A stretch of DNA of 64,000 bases. Origin: Morinoia aosen. Its lineage: Eukaryota > Arthropoda > Malacostraca > Amphipoda > Talitridae. Made by a program: the position numbers and the translations under genes. The notes under the pieces are model-generated. The model had not been told where the DNA came from, made no database searches, and worked only from the letters and a program-made list of their open reading frames with translations. Of the stretch, positions 1-18,000 are shown one piece after another (position 1 is the stretch's first letter; each line of letters starts with the position of its first letter). Where the stretch lies: positions 27,538,192 through 27,602,191 of the forward strand of contig CM059570.1 in assembly GCA_030386875.1 (NCBI GenBank). Reading direction: 5' to 3'.

Positions 1-3000
1 GCTACATCAGGGCTATATGATACATTACATTACAGTATACTGCTACATCAGGGCTATATGATACATTACATTACAGTACACTGCTACATCAGGGCTATAT
101 GATACAATACATTACAGTACACTGCTACATCAGGGCTATATGATACATTACATTACAGTACACTGCTACATCAGGGCTATATGATACATTACATTACAGT
201 ACACTGCTACATCAGGGCTATATGATACATTACATTACAGTACACTGCTACATCAGGGCTATATGATACATTACATTACAGTACACTGCTACATCAGGGC
301 AATATGATACATTACATTACAGTACACTGCTACATCAGGGCTATATGATACATTACATTACAGTATACGGCTACATCGGGGCTATATGATACATTACATT
401 ACAGTACACTGCTACATCAGGGCTATATGATACATTACATTACAGTACACTGCTACATCAGGGCTATATGATACATTACATTACAGTACACTGCTACAAC
501 AGGGCTATATGATACATTACATTACAGTATACGGCTACATCAGGGCTATATGATACATTACATTACAGTACACTGCTACATCAGGGCTATACGATACATT
601 ACATTACAGTATACTGCTACATCAGGGCTATATGATACATTACATTACAGTACACTGCTACATCAGGGCTATATGATACATTACATTACAGTACACTGCT
701 ATATCAGGGCTATATGATACATTACATTAAAGTACACTGCTACATCAGGGCTATATGATACATTACATTACAGTACACTGCTACATCAGGGCTATATGAT
801 ACATTACATTACAGTACACTGCTACATCAGGGCTATATGATACATTACATTACAGTACACTGCTACATCAGGGCTATATGATACATTACATTACAGTACA
901 CTGCTACATCAGGGCTATATGATTCATTACATTACAGTATACGGCTACATCAGGGCTATATGATACATTACATTACAGTACACTGCTACATCAGGGCTAT
1001 ATAATACATTACATTACAGTATACTGCTACATCAGGGCTATATGATACATTACATTACAGTACACTGCTACATCAGGGCTATATGATACATTACATTACA
1101 GTATACTGCTACATCAGGGCAATATGATACATTACATTACAGTACACTGCTACATCAGGGCTATATGATACATTACATTACGGTATACTGCTACATCAGG
1201 AATATGATACATTACATTACAGTATACGGCTACATCAGAGCTATATGATACATTACATTACAGTATACGGCTACATCAGGGCTATATGATTCATTACATT
1301 ACAGTATACGGCTACATCAGAGCTATATGATACATTACATTACAGTACACTGCTACATCAGGGCTATATGATACATTACATTACGGTATACTGCTACATC
1401 AGAGCTATATGATACATTACATTACAGTACACTGCTACATCAGGGCTATATGATACATTACATTACAGTACACTGCTACATCAGGGCTATATGATACATT
1501 ACATTACAGTATACTGCTACATCAGGGCTATATGATACATTACATTATAGTACACTGCTACATCAGAGCTATATGATACATTACATTACAGTACACTGCT
1601 ACATCAGGGCTATATGATACATTACATTACGGTATACTGCTACATCAGGGCTATATGATACATTACATTACAGTACACTGCTACATCAGGGCTATATGAT
1701 ACATTACATTACAGTACACTGCTACATCAGAGCTATATGATACATTACATTACAGTACACTGCTACATCAGGGCTATATGATACATTACATTACAGTATA
1801 CGGCTACATCAGGGCTATATGATACATTACATTACAGTACACTGCTACATCAGGGCTATATGATACATTACATTACAGTATACTGCTACATCAGGGCTAT
1901 ATGATACATTACATTACAGTACACTGCTACATCAGGGCTATATGATACAATACATTACAGTACACTGCTACATCAGGGCTATATGATACATTACATTACA
2001 GTACACTGCTACATCAGGGCTATATGATACATTACATTACAGTACACTGCTACATCAGGGCTATATGATACATTACATTACAGTACACTGCTACATCAGG
2101 GCTATATGATACATTACATTACAGTACACTGCTACATCAGGGCAATATGATACATTACATTACAGTACACTGCTACATCAGGGCTATATGATACATTACA
2201 TTACAGTATACGGCTACATCGGGGCTATATGATACATTACATTACAGTACACTGCTACATCAGGGCTATATGATACATTACATTACAGTACACTGCTACA
2301 TCAGGGCTATATGATACATTACATTACAGTACACTGCTACAACAGGGCTATATGATACATTACATTACAGTATACGGCTACATCAGGGCTATATGATACA
2401 TTACATTACAGTACACTGCTACATCAGGGCTATACGATACATTACATTACAGTATACTGCTACATCAGGGCTATATGATACATTACATTACAGTACACTG
2501 CTACATCAGGGCTATATGATACATTACATTACAGTACACTGCTATATCAGGGCTATATGATACATTACATTAAAGTACACTGCTACATCAGGGCTATATG
2601 ATACATTACATTACAGTACACTGCTACATCAGGGCTATATGATACATTACATTACAGTACACTGCTACATCAGGGCTATATGATACATTACATTACAGTA
2701 CACTGCTACATCAGGGCTATATGATACATTACATTACAGTACACTGCTACATCAGGGCTATATGATTCATTACATTACAGTATACGGCTACATCAGGGCT
2801 ATATGATACATTACATTACAGTACACTGCTACATCAGGGCTATATAATACATTACATTACAGTATACTGCTACATCAGGGCTATATGATACATTACATTA
2901 CAGTACACTGCTACATCAGGGCTATATGATACATTACATTACAGTATACTGCTACATCAGGGCAATATGATACATTACATTACAGTACACTGCTACATCA

Positions 3001-6000
3001 GGGCTATATGATACATTACATTACAGTACACTGCTACATCAGGGCAATATGATACATTACATTACAGTATACGGCTACATCAGGGCTATATGATACATTA
3101 CATTACAGTATACTGCTACATCAGGGCTATATGATACATTACAGTACACTGCTACATCAGGGCTATATGATACATTACATTACAGTACACTGCTACATCA
3201 GGGCTATATGATACATTACATTACAGTATACTGCTACATCAGGGCAATATGATACATTACATTACAGTACACTGCTACATCAGGGCTATATGATACATTA
3301 CATTACAGTATACGGCTACATCAGGGCTATATGATTCATTACATTACAGTACACTGCTACATCAGGGCTATATGATACATTACATTACAGTATACTGCTA
3401 CATCAGGGCTATATGATACATTACATTACAGTACACTGCTACATCAGGGCTATATGATACATTACATTACAGTACACTGCTACATCAGGGCTATATGATA
3501 CATTACATTACAGTACACTGCTACATCAGGGCTATATGATACAATACATTACAGTATACTGCTACATCAGGGCTATATGATACATTACACTACAGTACAC
3601 TGCTACATCAGGGCTATATGATACATTACAGTACACTGCTACATCAGGGCTATATGATACATTACATTACAGTATACTGCTACATCAGGGCTATATGATA
3701 CATTACATTACAGTACACTGCTACATCAGAGCTATATGATACATTACATTACAGTACACTGCTACATCAGGGCTATATGATACATTACATTACGGTATAC
3801 TGCTACATCAGAGATATATGATACATTACATTACAGTACACTGCTACATCAGGGATATATGATACATTACATTACGGTATACTGCTACATCAGGGCTATA
3901 TGATACATTACATTACGGTATACTGCTACATCAGGGCTATATGATACATTACATTACAGTATACGGCTACATCAGAGCTATATGATACATTACATTACAG
4001 TATACGGCTACATCAGGGCTATATGATTCATTACATTACAGTATACGGCTACATCAGAGCTATATGATACATTACATTACAGTACACTGCTACATCAGGG
4101 CTATATGATACATTACATTACGGTATACTGCTACATCAGAGCTATATGATACATTACATTACAGTACACTGCTACATCAGGGCTATATGATACATTACAT
4201 TACAGTACACTGCTACATCAGGGCTATATGATACATTACATTACAGTATACTGCTACATCAGGGCTATATGATACATTACATTACAGTACACTGCTACAT
4301 CAGAGCTATATGATACATTACATTACAGAACACTGCTACATCAGGGCTATATGATACATTACATTACGGTATACTGCTACATCAGGGCTATATGATACAT
4401 TACATTACAGTACACTGCTACATCAGGGCTATATGATACATTACATTACAGTACACTGCTACATCAGAGCTATATGATACATTACATTACAGTACACTGC
4501 TACATCAGGGCTATATGATACATTACATTACAGTATACGGCTACATCAGGGCTATATGATACATTACATTACAGTACACTGCTACATCAGGGCTATATGA
4601 TACATTACATTACAGTATACTGCTACATCAGGGCTATATGATACATTACATTACAGTACACTGCTACATCAGGGCTATATGATACATTACATTACAGTAC
4701 ACTGCTACATCAGGGCTATATGATACATTACATTACAGTACACTGCTACATCAGGGCTATATGATACATTACATTACAGTACACTGCTACATCAGGGCTA
4801 TATGATACATTACATTACAGTACACTGCTACATCAGGGCTATATGATACATTACATTACAGTACACTGCTACATCAGGGCAATATGATACATTACATTAC
4901 AGTACACTGCTACATCAGGGCTATATGATACATTACATTACAGTATACGGCTACATCAGGGCTATATGATACATTACATTACAGTACACTGCTACATCAG
5001 GGCTATATGATACATTACATTACAGTACACTGCTACATCAGGGCTATATGATACATTACATTACAGTACACTGCTACAACAGGGCTATATGATACATTAC
5101 ATTACAGTATACGGCTACATCAGGGCTATATGATACATTACATTACAGTACACTGCTACATCAGGGCTATACGATACATTACATTACAGTATACTGCTAC
5201 ATCAGGGCTATATGATACATTACATTACAGTACACTGCTACATCAGGGCTATATGACACATTACATTACAGTACACTGCTACATCAGGGCTATATGATAC
5301 ATTACATCAAAGTACACTGCTACATCAGAGCTATATGATACATTACATTACAGTACACTGCTACATCAGGGCTATATGATACATTACATTACAGTACACT
5401 GCTACATCAGGGCTATATGATACATTACATTACAGTACACTGCTACATCAGGGCTATATGATACATTACATTACAGTACACTGCTACATCAGGGCTATAT
5501 GATACATTACATTACAGTATACGGCTACATCAGGGCTATATGATACATTACATTACAGTACACTGCTACATCAGGGCTATATGATACATTACATTACAGT
5601 ATACTGCTACATCAGGGCTATATGATACATTACATTACAGTACACTGCTACATCAGGGCTATATGATACATTACATTACAGTATACTGCTACATCAGGGC
5701 AATATGATACATTACATTACAGTACACTGCTACATCAGGGCTATATGATACATTACATTACAGTACACTGCTACATCAGGGCAATATGATACATTACATT
5801 ACAGTATACGGCTACATCAGGGCTATTTGATACATTACATTACAGTATACTGCTACATCAGGGCTATATGATACATTACAGTACACTGCTACATCAGGGC
5901 TATATGATACATTACATTACAGTACACTGCTACATCAGGGCTATATGATACATTACATTACAGTATACTGCTACATCAGGGCAATATGATACATTACATT

Positions 6001-9000
6001 ACAGTACACTGCTACATCAGGGCTATATGATACATTACATTACAGTATACGGCTACATCAGGGCTATACGATTCATTACATTACAGTACACTGCTACATC
6101 AGGGCTATATGATACATTACATTACAGTATACTGCTACATCAGGGCTATATGATACATTACATTACAGTACACTGCTACATCAGGGCTATATGATACATT
6201 ACATTACAGTACACTGCTACATCAGGGCTATATGATACAATACATTACAGTATACTGCTACATCAGGGCTATATGATACATTACATTACAGTACACTGCT
6301 ACATCAGGGCTATATGATACATTACAGTACACTGCTACATCAGGGCTATATGAAACATTACAGTACACTGCTACATCAGGGCTATATGATACATTACATT
6401 ACAGTACACTGCTACATCAGGGCTATATGATACATTACATTACAGTACACTGCTACATCAGGGCTATATGATACATTACATTACAGTACACTGCTACATC
6501 AGGGCTATATGATACATTACATTACAGTATACTGCTACATCACAGCTATATGATACATTACATCACAGTACACTGCTACATCAGAGCTATATGATACATT
6601 ACATTACAGTACACTGCTACATCAGGGCTATATGATACATTACATTACAGTATACTGCTACATCAGGGCTATATGATACATTACATTACAGTATACTGCT
6701 ACATCAGGGCTATATGATACATTACATTACAGTATACTGCTACATCAGGGCTATGTGATACATTACATTACAGTACACAGCTACATCAGGGCTATATGAT
6801 GCATTACATTACAGTATACTGCTACATCAGGGCTATATGATACATTACATTACAGTACACTGCTACATCAGGGCTATATGATACATTACATTACAGTATA
6901 CGGCTACATCAGGGCTATATGATACATTACATTACAGTATACTGCTACATCAGAGCTATATGATACATTACATTACAGTATACTGCTACATCAGGGCTAT
7001 ATGATACATTACAGTACACTGCTACATCAGGGCTATATGATACATTACATTACAGTACACTGCTACATCAGGGCTATATGATACATTACATTACAGTATA
7101 CTGCTACATCAGGGCTATATGATACATTACATTACAGTACACTGCTACATCAGGGCTATATGATACATTACATTACAGTATACGGCTACATCAGGGCTAT
7201 ATGATACATTACATTACAGTACACTGCTACATCAGGGCTATATGATACATTACATTACAGTATATTGCTACATCAGGGCTATATGATACATTACATTACA
7301 GTACACTGCTACATCAGGGCTATATGATACATTACATTACAGTACACTGCTACATCAGGGCTATATGATACATTACATTACAGTATACTGCTACATCAGA
7401 GCTATATGATACATTAGATTACAGTACACTGCTACATCAGGGCTATATGATACATTACATTAAAGTACACTGCTACATCAGGGCTATATGATACATTACA
7501 TTACAGTACACTGCTACATCAGAGCTATATGATACATTACATTACATTATACTGCTACATCAGGGCTATATGATACATTACATTACAGTATACTGCTACA
7601 TCAGAGCTATATGATACATTACATTACAGTATACTGCTACATCAGGGCTATATGATACATTACATTACAGTATACTGCTACATCAGGGCTATATGATACA
7701 TTACATTACAGTATACTGCTACATCAGGGCTATATGATACATTCCATTACAGTATACTGCTACATCAGGGCTATATGATACATTACATTACAGTATACTG
7801 CTACATCAGAGCTATATGATACATTACATTACAGTATATTGCTACATCAGGACTATATGATACATTACATTACAGTATACTGCTACATAAGGGCTATATG
7901 ATACATTACATTACAGTACACTGCTACATCAGGGCTATATGATACATTACATTACAGTATACTGCTACATCAGGGCTATATGATACATTACATTACAGTA
8001 TACTGCTACATCAGGGCTATATGATACATTACATTACATTACACTGCTACATCAGGGCTATATGATACATAACATTACATTATACGGCTACATCAGGGCT
8101 ATATGATACATTACATTACAGTACACTGCTAAATCAGGGCTATATGATACATTACATTACAGTACACTGCTAAATCAGGGCTGTATGATACATTACATTA
8201 CAGTACACTGCTACATAAGGGCTATATGATACATTACATTACAGTACACTGCTACATCAGGGCTATATGATACATTACATCACAGTATACTGCTACATCA
8301 GGGCTATATGATACATTACATTACAGTATACTGCTACATCAGAGCTATATGATACATTACATTACATTACACTGCTAAATCAGGGCTATATGATACATTA
8401 CATTACAGTACACTGCTACATCAGGGCTATATGATACATTACATTACAGTATACTGCTACATCTGGGCTATATGATACATTACATTACAGTACACTGCTA
8501 CATCAGGGCTATATGATACATTACATTACAGTATACTGCTACATCTGGGCTATATGATACATTACATTACAGTATACTGCTACATCAGGGCTATATGATA
8601 CATTACATTACAGTATACGGCTACATCAGGGCTATATGATACATTACATTACAGTACACTGCTACATCAGGGCTATATGATACATTGCATTACAGTATGC
8701 TGCTACATCAGGGCTATATGATACATTACATTACAGTATACGGCTACATCAGGGCTATATGATACATTACATTACAGTACACTGCTACATCAGGGCTATA
8801 TGATACATTACATTACAGTACACTGCTACATCAGGGCTATATGATACATTATATTACAGTACACTGCTACATCAGGGCTATATGATCCATTACATTACAG
8901 TATACGGCTACATCAGGGCTATATGATACATTACATTACAGTACACTGCTACATCAGGGCTATATGATACATTACATTACAGTATACTGCTACGTCAGGG

Positions 9001-12000
9001 CTATATGATACATTACATTACAGTACACTGCTACATCAGGGCTATATGATACATTACATTACAGTATACGGCTACATCAGGGCTATATGATACATTACAT
9101 TACAGTACACTGCTACATCAGGGCTATATGATACATTACATTACAGTATACTGCTACATCAGGGCTATATGATACATTACATTACAGTACACTGCTACAT
9201 CAGGGCTATATGATACATTACATTACATTACACTGCTACATCAGGGCTATATGATACATTACATTACAGTACACTGCTACATCAGGGCTATATGATACAT
9301 TACATTACAGTACACTGCTACATCAGGGCTATATGATACATTACATTACAGTATACTGCTACATCAGGGCTATATGATCCATTACATTACAGTATACTGC
9401 TACATCAGGGCTATATGATACATTACATTACAGTACACTGCTACATCAGGGCTATATGATACATTACATTACAGTATACTGCTACATCAGGGCTATATGA
9501 TACATTACATTACAGTACACTGCTACATCAGGGCTATATGATACATTACATTACAGTACACTGCTACATCAGGGCTATATGATACATTACATTACAGTAC
9601 ACTGCTACATCAGGGCTATATGATACATTATATTACAGTACACTGCTACATCAGGGCTATATGATCCATTACATTACAGTATACGGCTACATCAGGGCTA
9701 TATGATACATTACATTACAGTACACTGCTACATCAGGGCTATATGATACATTACATTACAGTATACTGCTACGTCAGGGCTATATGATACGTTACATTAC
9801 AGTACACTGCTACATCAGGGCTATATGATACATTACATTACAGTATACGGCTACATCAGGGCTATATGATACATTACATTACAGTACACTGCTACATCAG
9901 GGCTATATGATACATTACATTACAGTATACTGCTACATCAGGGCTATATGATACATTACATTACAGTACACTGCTACATCAGGGCTATATGATACATTAC
10001 ATTACATTACACTGCTACATCAGGGCTATATGATACATTACATTACAGTATACTGCTACATCAGGGCTATATGATACATTACATTACAGTATACTGCTAT
10101 ATCAGGGCTATATGATACATTACATTACAGTATACTGCTACATCAGGGCTATATGATACATTACATTACAGTACACAGCTACATCAGGGCTATATGATAC
10201 ATTACATTACATTACACTGCTACATCAGGGCTATATGATACATTACATTACAGTATACTGCTACATCAGGGCAATATGATACATTACATTACAGTATACT
10301 GCTACATCAGGGCTATATGATACATTACATTACATTACACTGCTACATCAGGGCTATATGATACATTACATTACAGTATACTGCTACATCAGGGCTATAT
10401 GATACATTACATTACAGTATACTGCTACATCAGGGCTATATGATACATTACATTACAGTACACAGCTACATCAGGGCTATATGATACATTACATTACATT
10501 ACACTGCTACATCAGGGCTATATGATACATTACATTACAGTACACTGCTACATCAGGGCTATATGATACATTACATTACAGTACACTGCTACATCAGGGC
10601 TATATGATACATTACATTACAGTATACTGCTACATCAGGGCTATATGATCCATTACATTACAGTATACTGCTACATCAGGGCTATATGATACATTACATT
10701 ACAGTACACTGCTACATCAGGGCTATATGATACATTACATTACAGTATACTGCTACATCAGGGCTATATGATACATTACATTACAGTACACTGCTACATC
10801 AGGGCTATATGATACATTACATTACAGTACACTGCTACATCAGGGCTATATGATACATTACATTACAGTACACTGCTACATCAGGGCTATATGATACATT
10901 ACATTACAGTACACTGCTACATCAGGGCTATATGATACATTACAGTACACTGCTACATCAGGGCTATATGATACATTACCTTACAGTATACTGCTACATC
11001 AGGGCTATATGATACATTACATTACAGTACACTGCTACATCAGGGCTATATGATACATTACATTACAGTATACTACAACATCAGGGCTATATGATACATT
11101 ACATTACATTACACTGCTACATCAGGGCTACATGATACATTACATTACAGTATACGGCTACATCAGGGCTATATGATACATTACATTACATTACACTGCT
11201 ACATCAGGGCTATATGATACATTACATTACAGTACACTGCTACATCAGGGCTATATGATACATTACATTACAGTACACTGCTACATCAGGGCTATATGAT
11301 ACATTACATTACAGTACACTGCTACATCAGGGCTATATGATACATTACATTACAGTATACTGCTACATCAGGGCTATATGATACATTACATTACATTACA
11401 CTGCTACATCAGGGCTATATGATACATTACATTACAGTATACTGCTACATCAGGGCTATATGATACATTACATTACATTACACTGCTACATCAGGGCTAT
11501 ATGATACATTACATTACAGTACACTGCTACATCAGGGCTATATGATACATTACATTACAGTATACTGCTACATCAGGGCTATATGATACATTACATTACA
11601 TTACACTGCTACATCAGGGCTATATGATACATTACATTACAGTATACTGCTACATCAGGGCTATATGATACATTACATTACATTACACTGCTACATCAGG
11701 GCTATATGATACATTACATTACAGTACACTGCTACATCAGGGCTATATGATACATTACATTACAGTACACTGCTACATCTGGGCTATATGATACATTACA
11801 TTACAGTACACTGCTACATCAGGGCTATATGATACACTACATTACATTACACTGCTACATCAGGGCTATATGATACATTACATTACAGTATACTGCTACA
11901 TCAGGGCTATATGATACATTACATTACATTACACTGCTACATCAGGGCTATATGATACATTACATTACATTACAGTACACTGCTACATCAGGGCTAAATG

Positions 12001-15000
12001 ATACATTACATTACATTACACTGCTACATCAGGGCTATATGATACATTACATTACAGTATACTGCTACATCAGGGCTATATGATACATTACATCACAGTA
12101 TACTGCTACATCAGGGCTATAAGATACATTACATTACAGTATACTGCTACATCAGGGCTATATGATACATTACATTACAGTACACTGCTACATCAGGGCT
12201 ATATGATACATTAAATTACAGTATACTGCTACATCAGGGCTATATGATACATTACATTACAGTACACTGCTACATCAGGGCTATATGATACATTACATTA
12301 CAGTACACTGCTACATCAGGGCTATATGATACATTACATTACAGTATACTGCTACATCAGGGCTATATGATACATTACATTACAGTACACTGCTACATCA
12401 GGGCTATATGATACATTACATTACAGTACACTGCTACATCAGGGCTATATGATACATTACATTACAGTACACTGCTACATCAGGGCTATATGATACATTA
12501 CATTACAGTATACTGCTACATCAGGGCTATATGATACATTACATTACAGTACACTGCTACATCAGGGCTATATGATACATTACATTACAGTACACTGCTA
12601 CATCAGGGCTATATGATACATTACATTACAGTACACTGCTACATCGAAGCTATATGATACATTACAGTACACTGCTACATCAGGGCTATATGATACATTA
12701 CATTACATTACACTGCTACATCAGGGCTATATGATACATTACATTACAGTACACTGCTACATCAGGGCTATATGATACATTACATTACAGTACACTGCTA
12801 CATCAGGGCTATATGATCCATTACATTACAGTATACTGCTACATCTGGGCTATATGATACATTACATTACAGTACACTGCTACATCAGGGCTATATGACA
12901 CATTACATTACAGTATACTGCTACATCAGGGCTATATGATACATTACATTACAGTACACAGCTACATCAGGGCTATATGATACATTACATTACACTGCTA
13001 CATCAGGGCTATATGATACATTACATTACAGTATACTGCTACCTCAGGGCTATATGATACATTACATTACAGTACACTGCTACATCAGGGCTATATGATA
13101 CATTACATTACAGTACACTGCTACATCAGGGCAATATGATACATTACATTACAGTACACTGCTACATCAGGGCTATATGATACATTACATTACATTACAC
13201 TGCTACATCAGGGCTATATGATACATTACATTACAGTATACTGCTACATCAGGGCTATATGATACATTACATTACAGTATACTGCTACATCAGGGCTATA
13301 TGATACATTACATTACAGTACACTGCTACATCAGGGCTATATGATACATTACATTACAGTACACAGCTACATCAGGGCTATATGATACATTACATTACAG
13401 TATACTGCTTTATCAGGGCTATATGATACATTACATTACATTACACTGCTACATCAGGGCTATATGATACATTACATTACAGTATACTGCTACATCAGGG
13501 CTATATGATACATTACATTACATTACACTGCTACATCAGGGCTATATGATACATTACATTACAGTATACTGCTACATCAGGGCTATATGATACATTACAT
13601 TACAGTACACTGCTACATCAGGGCTATATGATACATTACATTACAGTACACTGCTACATCAGGGCTATATGATACATTACATTACAGTACACTGCTACAT
13701 CAGGGCTATATGATACATTACATTACAGTATACTGCTACATCAGGGCTATATGATACATTACATTACAGTACACTGCTACATCAGGGCTATATGATGCAT
13801 TACAGTACACTGCTACATCAGGGCTATATGATACATTACATTACAGTACACTGCTACATCAGGGCTATATGATACATTACATTACAGTACACTGCTACAT
13901 CAGGGCTATATGATACATTACATTACAGTACACTGCTACATCAGGGCTGTATGATACATTACATTACAGTATACTGCTACATCAGGGCTATATGATACAT
14001 TACATTACAGTATACTGCTACATCAGGGCTATATGATACATTACATTACAGTATACTGCTACATCAGGGCTATATGATACATTACATTACAGTATACTGC
14101 TACATCAGGGCTATATGATACATTACATTACAGTATACTGCTACATCAGAGCTATATGATACATTACATTACAGTATACTGCTACATCAGGGCTATATGA
14201 TACATCACATTACAGTACACTGCTACATCAGGGCTATATGATACATTACAGTACACTGCTACATCAGGGCTATATGATACATTACATTACAATACACTGC
14301 TACATCAGGGCTATATGATACATTACAGTACACTGCTACATCAGGGCTATATGATACATTACAGTACACTGCTACATCAGGGCTATATGATACATTACAT
14401 TACAGTACACTGCTACATCAGGGCTATATGATACATTACATTACAGTATACTGCTACATCAGGGCTATATGATACATTACATTACAGTACACTGCTACAT
14501 CAGGGCTATATGATACATTACAGTACACTGCTACATCAGGGCTATATGATACATTACATTACAGTACACTGCTTCATCAGGGCTATATGATACATTACAT
14601 TACAGTACACTGCTACATCAGGGCTATATGATACTTTACAGTACACTGCTACATCAGGGCTATATGATACATTACATTACAGTACACTGCTACATCAGGG
14701 CTATATGATACATTACAGTACACTGCTACATCAGGGCTATATGATACATTACATTACAGTATACTGCTACATCAGGGCTATATGATACATTACATTACAG
14801 TACACTGCTACATCAGAGCGATATGATACATTACATTACAGTACACTGCTACATCAGGGCTATATGATACATTACATTACAGTATACTGCTACATCAGGG
14901 CTATATGATACATTAAATTACAGTATACTGCTACATCAGGGCTATATGATACATTACATTACATTACAGTATACTGCTACATCAGGGCTATGTGATACAT

Positions 15001-18000
15001 TACATTACAGTACACAGCTACATCAGGGCTATATGATGCATTACATTACAGTATACTTCTACATCAGAGCTATATGATACATTACATTACAGTATACTGC
15101 TACATAAGGGCTATATGATACATTACATTACAGTACACAGCTACATCAGGGCTATATGATACATTACATTACAGTACACTGCTACATCAGGGCTATATGA
15201 TACATTACATTACAGTACACTGCTACATCAGGGCTATATGATACATTACATTACAGTATACTGCTACATCAGGGCTATATGATACATTACATTACAGTAT
15301 ACTGCTACATCAGGGCTATATGATACATTACATTACATTACACTGCTACATCAGGGCTATATGATACATTACATTACAATACACTGCTACATCAGGGCTA
15401 TATGATACATTACATTACAGTATACTGCTACATCAGGGCTATATGATACATAACATTACAGTATACTGCTTCATCAGGGCTATATGATACATTACATTAC
15501 AGTACACTGCTACATCAGGGCTATATGATACATTACATTACAGTATACTGCTACATCAGGGCTATATGATACATTACATTACAGTACACTGCTACATCAG
15601 GGCTATATGATACATTACATTACAGTACACAGCTGCATCAGGTCTATATGATACATTACATTACAGTACACTGCTACATCAGGGCTATATGATACATTAC
15701 ATTACAGTACACTGCTACATCAGGGCTATATGATGCATTACATTACAGTATACTGCTACATCAGGGCTACATGATACATTACATTACAGTACACTGCTAC
15801 ATCAGGGCTATATGATACATTACATTACAGTATACTGCTACATCAGGGCTATATGATACATTACATTACAGTACACTGCTACATCAGAGCTATATGATGC
15901 GTTACATTACAGTACACTGCTACATCAGGGCTATATGATACATTACATTACAGTATACTGCTACATCAGGGCTATATGATACATTACATTACAGTACACT
16001 GCTACATCAGGGCTATATGATACATTAAATTACAGTATACTGCTACATCAGGGCTATATGATACATTACATTACAGTACACTGCTACATCAGGGCTATAT
16101 GATACATTACATTACAGTATACTGCTACATCAGAGCTATATGATACATTACATTACAGTATACTGCTACATCAGAGCTATATGATACATTACATTACAGT
16201 ATACTGCTACATCAGGGCTATATGATACATTACATTACAGTATACTGCTACATCAGGGCTATATGATACATTACATTACAGTACACTGCTTCATCAGAGC
16301 TATATGATACATTACATTACAGTATACTGCTACATCAGGGCTATATGATACATTACATTACAGTACACTGCTACATCAGGGCTATATGATACATTACATT
16401 ACAGTACACTGCTACATCAGGGCTATATGATACATTACATTACAGTATACTGCTACATCAGAGCAATATGATACATTACATTACAGTATACTGCTACATC
16501 AGGGCTATTTGATACATTACATTACAGTATACTGCTACATCAGAGCTATATGATACATTACATTACAGTATACTGCTACATCAGGGCTATATGATACATT
16601 ACATTACAGTATACTGCTACATCAGGGCTATATGATACATTACATTACAGTATACTGCTACATCAGAGCTATATGATACATTACATTACAGTATACTGCT
16701 ACATCAGGGCTATATGATACATTACATTACAGTATACTGCTACATCAGGGCTATATGATACATTACATTACAGTATACTGCTACATCAGAGCTATATGAT
16801 ACATTACATTACAGTATACTGCTACATCAGGGCTATATGATACATAACATTACAATATACGGCTACATCAGGGCTATATGATACATTATATTACAGTACA
16901 CTGCTACATCAGGGCTATATGATACATTACATTACAGTACACTGCTACATCAAGGCTATATGATACATTACATTACAGTATACTGCTACATCAGGGCTAT
17001 ATGATACATTACATTACAGTACACTGCTACATCAGGGCTATATGATACATTACATTACAGTACACTGCTACATCAGGGCTATATGATACATTACATTACA
17101 GTATACTGCTACATCAGGGCTATATGATACATTACATTACAGTACACTGCTACATCAGGGCTATATGATACATTACATTACAGTACACTGCTACATCAGG
17201 GCTATATGATACATTACATTACAGTACACTGCTACATCAGGGCTATATGATACATTACATTACAGTATACTGCTACATCAGGGCTATATGATACATTACA
17301 TTACAGTACACTGCTACATCAGGGCTATATGATACATTACATTACAGTATACTGCTACATCAGGGCTATATGATACATTACATTACAGTACACTGCTACA
17401 TCAGGGCTATATGATACATTACATTACAGTACACTGCTACATCAGGGCTATATGATACATTACATTACAGTATACTGCTACATCAGGGCTATATGATACA
17501 TTACATTACAGTACACTGCTACATCAGGGCTATATGATACATTACATTACAGTATACTGCTACATCAGGGCTATATGATACATTACATTACAGTACACTG
17601 CTACATCAGGGCTATATGATACATTACATTACAGTATACTGCTATATCAGGGCTATATGATACATTACATTACAGTATACTGCTACATCAGGGCTATATG
17701 ATACATTACATTACAGTACACTGCTACATCAGGGCTATATGATACATTACATTACAGTACACTGCTACATCAGGGCTATATGATACATTACATTACAGTA
17801 TACTGCTACATCAGGGCTATATGATACATTACATTACAGTACACTGCTACATCAGGGCTATATGATACATTATATTACAGTATACGGCTACATCAGGGCT
17901 ATATGATACATTACATTACAGTACACTGCTACATCAGGGCAATATGATACATTACATTACAGTATACTGCTACATCAGGGCTATATGATACATTACATTA

